25,376 bases of DNA from Nitrososphaerota archaeon (GCA_018263495.1 JAANXC010000025.1:1-25376); one strand, 5' to 3'. Counted from the stretch's first letter, positions 15,408 through 21,960 are shown. The notes: generated from the letters alone by a model not told the origin. Numbers and translations are program-made.

Positions 15408-15640
15408 CCTAGATCAACCTCCATTTCCATAAGGGTTTCTGTTGAGACTATATCACCGATCTTTTTAAAATCCATAACTGTAATGTTAATGTCATTAATA
15501 GAACCGTTCATAAGAACACAGATGTCTGCTCTGCCAGTTACTGGTAATACCTCTTTTGGCATCTTGCGTTTTTTTGAGAGTAATTCTGTAACTTGATCAA
15601 TCGTACCAGGTTTAATGCTGATCAAACATAATGCTCTCAT
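15401..15640 (-). CDS. Stand-alone Lrp/AsnC ligand-binding (RAM) domain protein, first of pair
   Basis: 79 residues from ATG 15640. Same fold as its neighbour: ALCLISIKPGTIDQVTELLSKK, then EVLPVTGRADICVLMNG, and a final STETLMEMEVDL strand. There is no helix-turn-helix. The coding end overlaps the next RAM gene, so the two are made together and could form a hetero-oligomeric amino-acid sensor. The two proteins are clearly diverged rather than a recent duplication. Confidence 0.85.
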   Translation of the reverse strand: MRALCLISIKPGTIDQVTELLSKKRKMPKEVLPVTGRADICVLMNGSINDINITVMDFKKIGDIVSTETLMEMEVDLGW

Positions 15641-15677
15641 GTTTAAAATTGGATCTTAAAACGAATAAAGATTTAGT

Positions 15678-15878
15678 CTAATCAGCAGTATCCTGCGAGC
15701 GTGCTTCTTCCAAAAATGCTTTACGCTCTTCCAGTTCCTTTTCTGTATCAATTTCCAAATCATCATCTATTAGTACAATACCTGAATCATCTACTGAATC
15801 AGCTGATTTTTTTGCTTTTTTCTTAGTTGATCTCTTTTTAGTTTTCTTGGATTTTGTTTTAGCCTTTTTAGATTTCAT
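15678..15878 (-). CDS. Small protein with Lys-rich N-terminus and acidic C-terminus
   Basis: 66 residues from ATG 15878. The open frame continues further upstream through the tRNA gene, which is an artefact, so the ATG just before the Lys-rich run is the natural start. Residues 1-25 are almost all Lys/Ser/Thr/Arg. Residues 26-66 are acidic, with IVLIDDDLEIDTEKELEERK and a final helix. The strong charge split suggests nucleic-acid contact at one end. No family recognised. It begins 72 bp downstream of the tRNA-Phe 3' end. Confidence 0.6.
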   Translation of the reverse strand: MKSKKAKTKSKKTKKRSTKKKAKKSADSVDDSGIVLIDDDLEIDTEKELEERKAFLEEARSQDTAD

Positions 15879-15950
15879 AAGAAAATCAGAAAACAATATG
15901 ACGTCTTCTATTAAAATATTATCATTTTTAATTTTATTAACAAAAACTAG

Positions 15951-16024
15951 TGCCAGGGGCGGGACTTGAACGCGCGACAGCTCGGTCTTCAGCCGAGTGC
16001 TCTCCCAGGCTGAGCTACCCTGGC
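15951..16024 (-). tRNA. tRNA-Phe (GAA)
   Basis: A 74-nt cloverleaf on the minus strand. The acceptor arm GCCAGGG pairs with CCCTGGC, with discriminator A. The D-arm is GCTC/GAGC. The anticodon stem CTCGG/CCGAG encloses loop CTGAAGA, anticodon GAA (phenylalanine). The T-loop is TTCAAGT. The T-stem GCGCG/CCCGC has one C-C mismatch (52-62). No intron and no encoded CCA. A T-run (TTTTTG) follows the 3' end. A CTTAAATT box ~28 nt upstream fits the tRNA promoter. Confidence 0.95.
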
Positions 16025-16048
16025 ATACCGGCAATTCAAATTGTTAGG

Positions 16049-16056
16049 AATTTAAG
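16049..16056 (-). promoter_or_regulatory. TATA box of tRNA-Phe
   Basis: CTTAAATT on the minus strand, centred about 28 nt before the first base of the mature tRNA (16024). This is the normal archaeal TATA-to-start distance. Confidence 0.5.
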
Positions 16057-16090
16057 CCTGTCCTTTCAAAATATTATAGGTATAAATAAA

Positions 16091-16618
16091 ATGCTTGAAA
16101 AATTTTTTCAAAAAGTTTTGGAATTAAAATATGTACCAAGACAGGGCTGGAAAGGAAAACTTGAAATCAATAATCCAGAATCTGTTGCAGAACACAGTTA
16201 TTCAACTGCTGTCATATCAATGATTTTATCAGACTTGGAAGGATTAAACACTGAAAAAATTGTCAAGATGGCATTATTGCATGATTTAGCCGAATCTATT
16301 ATTGGTGACATAATTCCGGACAATATAACAAAAAATGAAAAAGTTAGAAAAGAAAATATTGCGATGAAACAAATTTTAAAAAACCTACCAGATAAAATTG
16401 CTGAACCATATTTTGAGATATGGAATGAATATCAAAAAAATTCTTCGCAAGAATCTAGATTACTACATGACATTGATAAATTGGAAATGGCATTTCAAGC
16501 AAAATTTTATCAAAACAAGGGAATTTCCAAAGAAAAACTACAAACCTTCTTCAATACTGCAAAAAAGGAAATTAAAAGCAAAGATTTACGTAATATCCTT
16601 TCAAATTTTATGGAATGA
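16091..16618 (+). CDS. HD-domain 5'-deoxynucleotidase (YfbR/HDDC2-like)
   Basis: 175 residues from ATG 16091 (the open frame upstream runs through the tRNA and is not coding). The residues that define YfbR-type nucleotidases are all present: R17 in VPRQGW, H35 in SVAEHSY, H64-D65 and E68 in LLHDLAE, D73 in GDIIP, and a late Asp in LLHDIDKLEM (~D129). Relative spacing of E68 and D73 matches E. coli YfbR E72/D77. The enzyme would remove phosphate from deoxynucleoside monophosphates with a divalent metal, helping to control nucleotide pools. It is a stand-alone gene downstream of the divergent tRNA. Confidence 0.87.
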   Translation: MLEKFFQKVLELKYVPRQGWKGKLEINNPESVAEHSYSTAVISMILSDLEGLNTEKIVKMALLHDLAESIIGDIIPDNITKNEKVRKENIAMKQILKNLPDKIAEPYFEIWNEYQKNSSQESRLLHDIDKLEMAFQAKFYQNKGISKEKLQTFFNTAKKEIKSKDLRNILSNFME

Positions 16619-16648
16619 TATTTATCATATAATACCTAAATTCTCATT

Positions 16649-16834
16649 ATGGGTTTTTTTAACTTTCTTGGAAAAAAGAATAATGAACCAAAAAAGAAAA
16701 CCGGTGGTATTAAAAAACAAGTAATGCAAGTTTTAAATCCAAAAATTGCTGCTGCCGATTACTTTGCGGAGCCAAAGAAAAAAAAGAGCAATCGTCACCC
16801 TAAAAAAAAATCAAATAATAAGAAGCAGTCTTAA
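16649..16834 (+). CDS. Small basic hypothetical protein
   Basis: 61 residues: a short hydrophobic start (MGFFNFLGKK), a middle helix (KKQVMQVLNPKIAAADYF) and a very basic tail (KKKKSNRHPKKKS). The Phe-rich N-terminus could touch a membrane and the tail a nucleic acid or phospholipid head groups, but both are guesses. No family recognised. It lies 30 bp after the HD-domain gene and 11 bp before the next one, so it is probably in the same operon. Confidence 0.62.
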   Translation: MGFFNFLGKKNNEPKKKTGGIKKQVMQVLNPKIAAADYFAEPKKKKSNRHPKKKSNNKKQS

Positions 16835-16845
16835 GATGATATACC

Positions 16846-17193
16846 ATGCAATATTTTATGGCTCTAAAAGTTGGTCAGAAACGTGTTAATGATGCGAGAG
16901 AGTACCTTAACAGGTTTGCAAATGGCAAAGCAATGCCAGCATTAGCACTAAAGGACAACAAAACAAACATCTGGGAACCAGTTGGGGAAGAAAATTTGTA
17001 TGCAGTTGTCAATGGTGCATCTGGATTTGTTGTAACTGATGATGGTGGATACATTCTTGTGTTATGTGATAAAAATGGAATTGCAAAGACGATTGCACAA
17101 GGATTGTCTGATGAAGAAAAGACCAGCATAATAAATTCGCTAAAATCAGATGATATTCAGGAGTATGACGGTGAGGTTAGCCTCCCAGTATAG
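16846..17193 (+). CDS. Conserved-looking hypothetical protein
   Basis: 115 residues from ATG 16846, with Met5 as an alternative start. It looks like a compact alpha/beta domain: a helix (KVGQKRVNDAREYLNRFANG), a strand-rich middle (LYAVVNGASGFVVTDDGGYILVLC) and a helix (SDEEKTSIINSLK). No enzyme motif, metal site or membrane span is visible, and I do not recognise the family. Codon use and composition match neighbouring real genes. It is the third of three closely spaced plus-strand genes. Confidence 0.75.
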   Translation: MQYFMALKVGQKRVNDAREYLNRFANGKAMPALALKDNKTNIWEPVGEENLYAVVNGASGFVVTDDGGYILVLCDKNGIAKTIAQGLSDEEKTSIINSLKSDDIQEYDGEVSLPV

Positions 17194-17250
17194 TAAATAA
17201 TCAAATTATATTGTCGTAACGTTTTACTTACCAATAATTTAGGTGAACAT

Positions 17251-18462
17251 ATGAAGAAATTCTCATCCGAAATAGAGCTGCGAGGACATCTTATAGATTC
17301 GCTGATCCTGACAAAGGTCTTTGATGGGATTATGGATCATGGTGGCTCATTTGAGGTTTTAGATATACAGGTTGGCAAGAAGAAGAAGGATGAAAGTTAT
17401 GCAAAACTGCTTGTTACTGGAACGAATGCAAAGAATCTGGACATAATCTTAAACTATGTTTATCGTCAAGGTGCAACATCTAAAACACAAAAAAATGTGA
17501 TGTTAAAAAATGCAACAAAAAATATGGTAATGCCTGATAATTTTTACAGTACTACGAATAATCCTACTCAAATTTTTCTCAAGAACAAATGGATTGATGT
17601 GAGCAATATGATGATGGACAAATGTATTATTGTTAAATCCAAAAAAGCAATGTGTATTCCTATCCGTCAGGTAAAAAAAGGCGATAAAATTGTTACAGGA
17701 GAAAATGGCGTCAAAGTAATTCCACCAGAAAGACCTAGAGAGGGAATGAATGTATTTGAATTTATGGGAAGTGGAAGTTCTAGTGAAAGACCAACACAGC
17801 ATATAGCTAAAAAAGTTGCAGAGGATATACGACGTACCAAAAAGAACGGTGGTAAAATTGTTCTGGTTGGTGGTCCTGCAATTATTCATACAGGTGCAAC
17901 TGAATCAGTTTCAAAACTTATCAGTCATGGATATATCGATGCAGTTTTGGCTGGAAATGCACTTGCAGTTCATGACATTGAATATGCTACTTTGGGAACA
18001 TCACTTGGAATGAACGTTCGTGATGGAACTCTTGCTGTAAGAGGTCACAGAAATCATATGGAAGCAATTAATGCCGTCTTTAAAGCTGGATCTATAGAAA
18101 AAATGGTGAAATCAAAAAAGCTAACAAGAGGAATAATGTATGAATGCATAAAAAAGAAAGTACCATTTGTTTTAGCTGGATCCTTACGTGATGACGGTCC
18201 TTTGCCTGATGTGATTACAGATGTTGCACTTGCTCAAAAAAAATACAAGGAAATTCTAAAAGGCGCTTCAATGGTCATAATGGTGGCTACCATGTTACAT
18301 TCAATTGCAACTGGAAATATGCTTCCTGCTAATGTCAAAGTAATAGTTGTTGACATAAACCAGCCAACTGTTACAAAATTGATGGATCGTGGTACGTGGC
18401 AAGCATTAGGAATTGTATCTGATGCTGGTGCCTTTTTGCCAATGGTTGCTAAAGAACTGTGA
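17251..18462 (+). CDS. TIGR00300 / LOR-type ornithine cyclodeaminase-like enzyme
   Basis: 403 residues. Residues ~1-100 form the LOR/SDH-like domain (IELRGHLIDSLILTKVFDGIMDHGG). The rest is a Rossmann-type NAD-binding part with IVLVGGPAIIHTGATESVSKLI (~208-229), AVLAGNALAVHDIEYATLGTSLGM and IKVIVVDINQPTVTKL near the end. Related archaeal proteins act as NAD-dependent ornithine cyclodeaminases, turning ornithine into proline plus ammonia, and the same module forms the C-terminal part of cyanobacterial ArgZ/AgrE. In this lineage it probably supplies proline. AGGTGA lies 5 nt before the ATG, a clear Shine-Dalgarno sequence. It converges with the small membrane protein at 18477. Confidence 0.85.
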   Translation: MKKFSSEIELRGHLIDSLILTKVFDGIMDHGGSFEVLDIQVGKKKKDESYAKLLVTGTNAKNLDIILNYVYRQGATSKTQKNVMLKNATKNMVMPDNFYSTTNNPTQIFLKNKWIDVSNMMMDKCIIVKSKKAMCIPIRQVKKGDKIVTGENGVKVIPPERPREGMNVFEFMGSGSSSERPTQHIAKKVAEDIRRTKKNGGKIVLVGGPAIIHTGATESVSKLISHGYIDAVLAGNALAVHDIEYATLGTSLGMNVRDGTLAVRGHRNHMEAINAVFKAGSIEKMVKSKKLTRGIMYECIKKKVPFVLAGSLRDDGPLPDVITDVALAQKKYKEILKGASMVIMVATMLHSIATGNMLPANVKVIVVDINQPTVTKLMDRGTWQALGIVSDAGAFLPMVAKEL

Positions 18463-18476
18463 TTTTGAATTAAAAA

Positions 18477-18587
18477 CTAAGGCGGCATAAATAGGCTCTC
18501 AGGATTATAGAAAAAGGATAGAAGGAAAATACCACCCAAAACTCCGGCAACAACACCTGTTGCCAAATAAAGGAACCCCATATTCAT
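18477..18587 (-). CDS. 36-residue membrane microprotein
   Basis: ATG 18587 to TAG 18477. The product has a single hydrophobic Gly-rich helix (FLYLATGVVAGVLGGIFLLSFFY) and a short polar C-terminus ending LFMPP. It lies between the convergent cyclodeaminase gene (14 bp away) and the divergent hydrolase gene. An in-frame stop upstream limits the start to this ATG or Met3. Small single-span proteins like this are often accessory subunits of membrane complexes, but no partner is visible here. Confidence 0.55.
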   Translation of the reverse strand: MNMGFLYLATGVVAGVLGGIFLLSFFYNPESLFMPP

Positions 18588-18635
18588 GCCCGAATTTGTG
18601 TTATGTATCTAATAACTAGTTAGGCAAAAATTTCA

Positions 18636-18650
18636 TGATGAAAATCATCA
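18636..18650. promoter_or_regulatory. TGATGA-AAA-TCATCA inverted repeat
   Basis: Perfect 6-bp arms with a 3-base spacer, in the gap between the divergent membrane microprotein (ATG 18587) and the alpha/beta hydrolase (ATG 18702). It lies about 20 bp upstream of the hydrolase TATA box, a usual place for a regulator site. Confidence 0.35.
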
Positions 18651-18669
18651 ATTAACGAATCCGTAAAAT

Positions 18670-18677
18670 CTTATATC
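18670..18677 (+). promoter_or_regulatory. TATA box of the alpha/beta hydrolase gene
   Basis: CTTATATC about 26-32 nt before the ATG at 18702. The distance predicts a transcript that starts at or next to the ATG (leaderless). Confidence 0.5.
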
Positions 18678-18701
18678 TTAGCCATTTGAAGCGAGCTAAT
18701 A

Positions 18702-19484
18702 ATGACTGTAAAAACAACCGAAATCGATGGTAACAAGATACGATATTTTGAAGAGGGAACTTCAACGAATACACTTCTTTTACTTCATGGCTTGGGAGCC
18801 TCTGCAGATAGATGGGAAAATGTCATTCCATTTTTTGCTAAAAAATTCAGAGTTATTGTTCCGGACCTTATTGGCTTCGGATATAGCGATAAACCAATGG
18901 TTGATTATACAACTGACTACTTTGCTGAATTTGTATCCAAATTTGTGAATAAACTTGGAATCAAAAAGCTGAATATTATTGGCTCATCGCTTGGAGGTGA
19001 AATTGCTGCAGAATATATCATAAATCATAATGTGAACGTGGCAAAACTTGTCCTTGTTTCACCATCGGGCATGATGAAGCATTCAACACCGGCATTAAAT
19101 TCATACATTTCAGCTGCATTGTATCCAAATAACGAAACAGCCTTGAATGCGTTCCAGGCTATGTCTGGTAGGAAGAAGATAGACGAAAAGATTGTCTCTG
19201 GATTCATAGAAAGAATGCAATTGCCAAATGCAAAAATGGCCTTTATGTCAACACTTCTAGGATTGAGTAATTCCAAGGTAGTCACTGAAAAATTACAATT
19301 AATCACAATTCCAACATTAATTGTTTGGGGCGAAAATGATCCTGTAATTCCTATTGAATATGCACAATCCTTTGTATCAGGAATAAATGATTGCAGATTT
19401 TACAAAATGATAGGTTGCGCGCACACGCCATATGTAGAAAAACCAGAGAAATTCTTTCAAATTGTGTCAGATTTTCTTAATTAA
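18702..19484 (+). CDS. Alpha/beta hydrolase in the PHA locus
   Basis: 260 residues with a full catalytic triad: nucleophile S96 in GSSLGG, D213 in WGENDPVIP, and H241 in GCAHTPYVEKPE. LLLHGLGASADRW (oxyanion loop) and VIVPDLIGFGYSDKP are typical of the MhpC/esterase-type fold. No signal peptide, so it is cytoplasmic. It lies 36 bp upstream of the AbrB-domain gene and starts the plus-strand side of the PHA cluster, so a role in breaking down storage polymer or oligomers is plausible. The substrate is not shown by the sequence, and related enzymes range from esterases to C-C hydrolases. Confidence 0.85.
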   Translation: MTVKTTEIDGNKIRYFEEGTSTNTLLLLHGLGASADRWENVIPFFAKKFRVIVPDLIGFGYSDKPMVDYTTDYFAEFVSKFVNKLGIKKLNIIGSSLGGEIAAEYIINHNVNVAKLVLVSPSGMMKHSTPALNSYISAALYPNNETALNAFQAMSGRKKIDEKIVSGFIERMQLPNAKMAFMSTLLGLSNSKVVTEKLQLITIPTLIVWGENDPVIPIEYAQSFVSGINDCRFYKMIGCAHTPYVEKPEKFFQIVSDFLN

Positions 19485-19511
19485 CGATCATTTTATAAGG
19501 TAATCAACCTA

Positions 19512-19522
19512 CTAGTGGTAAT
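19512..19522 (+). promoter_or_regulatory. 11-mer shared with the phasin promoter (candidate operator)
   Basis: CTAGTGGTAAT spans the start codon of the AbrB-domain gene. The exact reverse complement occurs at 19848-19858 before the phasin gene. The pairing suggests autoregulation by the AbrB-type protein; not proven. Confidence 0.4.
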
Positions 19523-19817
19523 GGAAGGAAAGAAAAACCCATACGATCCAGCTGAATTATTCAAGCAGTGGCTAGAAAATACGTCTAAGATGCAGTCTAA
19601 TTTCACGAATAATGTGAACCCATTTCAGACAAATTTTCAAAATCCCTTCAATCTACAAAATATGATGCCAAACTTTCTCACATGGGGTGCTTTCAAGACT
19701 ACTGTTGGTAGCAATGGAAGGATCTCAATTCCTGAGGCAGAAAGGCAAGCTCTCACTGTTGATGAAGGCGATTTGGTACAAGTAATTGTTATTCCAGTCA
19801 ACCCTAAAAATAATTGA
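19521..19817 (+). CDS. AbrB/SpoVT-domain protein, possible PHA regulator
   Basis: 98 residues from ATG 19521; a GTG two codons earlier (19515) is possible. The C-terminal ~40 residues are a swapped-hairpin AbrB domain: TTVGSNGRISIPEAERQALTVDEGDLVQVIVIPV. The N-terminal ~55 residues are unusual, rich in Asn, Phe and Gln with NPF repeats (VNPFQTNFQNPFNLQ) after DPAELFKQWLENTSK, which resembles the start of PHA-granule proteins. An AbrB-type regulator, PhaR, controls phasin expression in haloarchaea, so a similar regulator that also binds granules is the leading idea. It lies directly upstream of the phasin-like gene. Confidence 0.78.
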   Translation: MEGKKNPYDPAELFKQWLENTSKMQSNFTNNVNPFQTNFQNPFNLQNMMPNFLTWGAFKTTVGSNGRISIPEAERQALTVDEGDLVQVIVIPVNPKNN

Positions 19818-19858
19818 AATGGTATCAAATGGTTATGAATGGTTTCTATTACCACTAG
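19818..19858 (+). promoter_or_regulatory. Three AATGGT repeats plus inverted 11-mer before the phasin gene
   Basis: AATGGT occurs at 19818, 19828 and 19838, exactly 10 bp apart (one helical turn), followed by ATTACCACTAG at 19848-19858, the reverse complement of the 11-mer at 19512. All lie just upstream of the TATA box at 19860. This is an operator-like array for a regulator binding one face of the DNA. Confidence 0.5.
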
Positions 19859-19859
19859 A

Positions 19860-19867
19860 TATATATA
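19860..19867 (+). promoter_or_regulatory. TATA box of the phasin-like gene
   Basis: TATATATA centred about 26 nt before the ATG at 19890, predicting a leaderless transcript. The repeat array ends directly next to it. Confidence 0.6.
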
Positions 19868-19889
19868 GCCGTACCAATCATAGCAAACC

Positions 19890-20312
19890 ATGAGTAACGA
19901 ATCAAACAAAACAGTCAAGAATGACGTTTTCTCAACTGTAGAAGAAACTGTTCAAGAACAGGTTAAATCTGCTGAGAAATCATTCCCAAACTACCAAACA
20001 TCTGTTACAAGCTTACAGCAAGAATATACTGAAGCATTCCAGAACATTGTAGATTCAACTATTGCTTTGCAAAGAGAATTTGCAAACAAGACCGGAATCA
20101 ACACTGCTCTTCCAGAAGCAACAGAAAGTGCTGTAAACAAAACAAACGAACAGATTAACAAGGTTCAAGATGTTCAAAACAAGATAGCATTAGCAACAAT
20201 TGATGCAACTCGTCAGAATATCAAGACCTTCAACGAGAATGCAAAGGCTTTTGCTGATCTTAACAAAGGTGTATTGCAATCTTGGTTAACCGCATTCACA
20301 CCAAAATACTAG
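19890..20312 (+). CDS. phaP: Phasin-like PHA granule protein
   Basis: 140 residues, almost entirely helical and amphipathic, with no cysteine and no signal peptide. It is rich in Gln, Asn, Ala, Thr and Lys, with long helices such as QQEYTEAFQNIVDSTIALQREF and KIALATIDATRQNIKTFNENA, ending LQSWLTAFTPKY. This matches the phasin pattern: a coat protein for polyhydroxyalkanoate granules that limits their size. Its place between a regulator-like gene and convergent phaC-phaE supports the call. Codon use looks optimised and the TATA box is strong, as expected for an abundant protein. A hairpin terminator overlaps the stop codon. Confidence 0.8.
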   Translation: MSNESNKTVKNDVFSTVEETVQEQVKSAEKSFPNYQTSVTSLQQEYTEAFQNIVDSTIALQREFANKTGINTALPEATESAVNKTNEQINKVQDVQNKIALATIDATRQNIKTFNENAKAFADLNKGVLQSWLTAFTPKY

Positions 20313-20333
20313 TGTGAATGTTTCCTTTTTTTT
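20293..20333 (+). terminator. Hairpin plus T-run at the end of the phasin gene
   Basis: A perfect 9-bp stem (CATTCACAC at 20293-20301 with GTGTGAATG at 20312-20320), a 10-base loop that includes most of the stop codon, then TTTCC and eight Ts (20321-20333). It separates phaP from convergent phaC, whose stop lies at 20332. Confidence 0.7.
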
Positions 20334-21393
20334 ATGACCTTTCCTTAAGCCACTGACCAAGCTCTGGCAGAACGGTTTTTTGACTAAACGAACTAGCTAT
20401 CATTCCAACGTGTCCTGTGGGATATAACTTCAATATTTTGTCAGTACTTGAAACTGCATAATGTAAAGGCATACTACATTCCGGAGAAACCAAATGATCA
20501 CCGACGGCAACTTGGGTAAAAACCGGCATATTGAGATTTTTTAATGATACATGCTTATTCCCAACATACATCTTGTTTTGTATCAACAAATTATCTTGAT
20601 AAATACCCTTTATCCACTGTCTGAAAAGCTCACCAGGAATAGGCGGGGTCTCATCTAGCCATTTTTCAATTTTAAGAAAACTATCAACGTATTTTTCGTT
20701 ATCAATATTATTCAAAAATTTTATGTATTTTTCAACACCTTGCTCAAATGGCTTCAAAATTGAAAAACAGTAATAAATGAATTCTGGCGGCATATTTCCT
20801 ACCGTATCAACCAATTTATCAGCATCAAAATATTTTGCAATATTACTTACAACTGTTGTGTCCTTCCAACCATCAATTACTGGCGCAGTTGCGATTAAAT
20901 TTTTGACCCTTTCTGGGTGAAGTGCTGAATATACAGTAGCCAATGTTCCACCTGTACAATAACCTTGAATTGATACCTTATCCACATTAGTTTCATCACA
21001 AACAAAATCCACACAGTTATCCAAATAACGATTTACGTATTCGTCAAACCCTAGAAATTTATCAATCTTGGATGGTGTTCCCCAATCAATCAAATAAACA
21101 TCAAATCCTTGTTCAAGCAAGTTTTTTACCCAGCTTTTCTTTGGGTCAATATCAAAAATATGATACCTGTTAACAACTGCATACGAAATAAGTAATGGTG
21201 TTCTAACTTGCTTTGATGTAAGCGGCTTGAAATGAAGTAATCGCATTTTATCTTCCTTGTATACAACATCAAATTGTGTTGAACCTAACTTAACCTCATG
21301 TGGAACAGAGACTTTCATTGGAGCCTCCGTAAAGTTACGGCTAAAATTTAGAAACTCGCCAATAATTTTTGGGTCAAATTTATTTTCTGGCAT
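20332..21393 (-). CDS. phaC: Class III polyhydroxyalkanoate synthase, PhaC subunit
   Basis: Joins hydroxyacyl-CoA units into storage polyester. 353 residues, the length of class III PhaC (class I enzymes are ~590). The lipase-like box is IQGYCTGG, with catalytic C146 in place of Ser. The other catalytic residues are D299 in VGDHLV and H328 in PTGHVGM. DVYLIDWGTPS (~98-108) is a typical PHA synthase motif. Class III enzymes need PhaE, encoded 4 bp upstream, so the two form one operon. The likely polymer is poly-hydroxybutyrate, but the acyl substrate is inferred. Confidence 0.94.
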   Translation of the reverse strand: MPENKFDPKIIGEFLNFSRNFTEAPMKVSVPHEVKLGSTQFDVVYKEDKMRLLHFKPLTSKQVRTPLLISYAVVNRYHIFDIDPKKSWVKNLLEQGFDVYLIDWGTPSKIDKFLGFDEYVNRYLDNCVDFVCDETNVDKVSIQGYCTGGTLATVYSALHPERVKNLIATAPVIDGWKDTTVVSNIAKYFDADKLVDTVGNMPPEFIYYCFSILKPFEQGVEKYIKFLNNIDNEKYVDSFLKIEKWLDETPPIPGELFRQWIKGIYQDNLLIQNKMYVGNKHVSLKNLNMPVFTQVAVGDHLVSPECSMPLHYAVSSTDKILKLYPTGHVGMIASSFSQKTVLPELGQWLKERS

Positions 21394-21397
21394 TTTT

Positions 21398-21949
21398 TCA
21401 AGCTTTCTTTTTAGACGACTCTAGCTTTGAAATTCTGCTCTTTAGGGTATGTAGCTCCTCATAAATTTCCTCAATCTCCTGCTTGGTTGGCAAGTTAGCA
21501 GACTTTAACATTACATCAGTTATTGCATTCCATCTTTTCAGAAGATCAAGTTCTGTCGAAACAAGCTTATTATAATTCTCTGAGAATTTTTTAGAATCAA
21601 ACAGTCCAGTGAAATTATTCTCAAAGATGTCAATCCAAACTCTTTTGTAAGCTTCAAGCCCCTCCTCATTTTGTGGTACTTTAGATATCTTTGAGGATAC
21701 TTCTTTTTGAGCGCCAGTCCATGTATCTGCTAATTGTTTATAGTATTCAATTAAAAAATTATTAAATTCTACAATCTCCTTATTTGACTCAGTTAGTTCG
21801 CTTGTAATTTTCTTCAAGTTAGTTGATAAGTTACGTAATGGTCCAACAGCAGAAAGTGTTGTGGGTTTGGAGGACATCATTGTTATCATATCAGACCAAA
21901 ACATCGCTGTTTTTTTATAATAATCAGTGGCATTCGATTCATTTTCCAT
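21398..21949 (-). CDS. phaE: Class III polyhydroxyalkanoate synthase, PhaE subunit
   Basis: Accessory subunit that activates PhaC. From ATG 21949 it has 183 residues, shorter than many bacterial PhaE proteins. The C-terminal part has the PhaE pattern: YKRVWIDIFENNF (~102), then a segment beginning NLPTKQEIEEIYEELHTL and a final helix ending SKLESSKKKA. I chose 21949 because the shared TATA box (21975-21981) lies ~29 nt upstream; ATG 21961 would add four residues and GTG 21988 thirteen. phaE precedes phaC by 4 bp. The promoter faces the gene at 22004 across a 14-bp tandem repeat. Confidence 0.9.
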   Translation of the reverse strand: MENESNATDYYKKTAMFWSDMITMMSSKPTTLSAVGPLRNLSTNLKKITSELTESNKEIVEFNNFLIEYYKQLADTWTGAQKEVSSKISKVPQNEEGLEAYKRVWIDIFENNFTGLFDSKKFSENYNKLVSTELDLLKRWNAITDVMLKSANLPTKQEIEEIYEELHTLKSRISKLESSKKKA

Positions 21950-21960
21950 ATAATTATCCA

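Noticed and set aside
15880..16034. Open frames extending the genes at 15678 and 16091 through the tRNA region
   Set aside because: They cross the tRNA-Phe gene on each strand; internal ATGs at 15878 and 16091 give natural starts.
17503..17889. Long minus-strand open frame inside the cyclodeaminase-like gene
   Set aside because: It is the shadow of a well-supported gene, with odd Cys/Asn/His-rich composition and no motif.
18702..21949. Treating the PHA cluster as a horizontally acquired island
   Set aside because: Composition and promoter style match the rest of the window, and no integrase, tRNA junction or repeats flank it.
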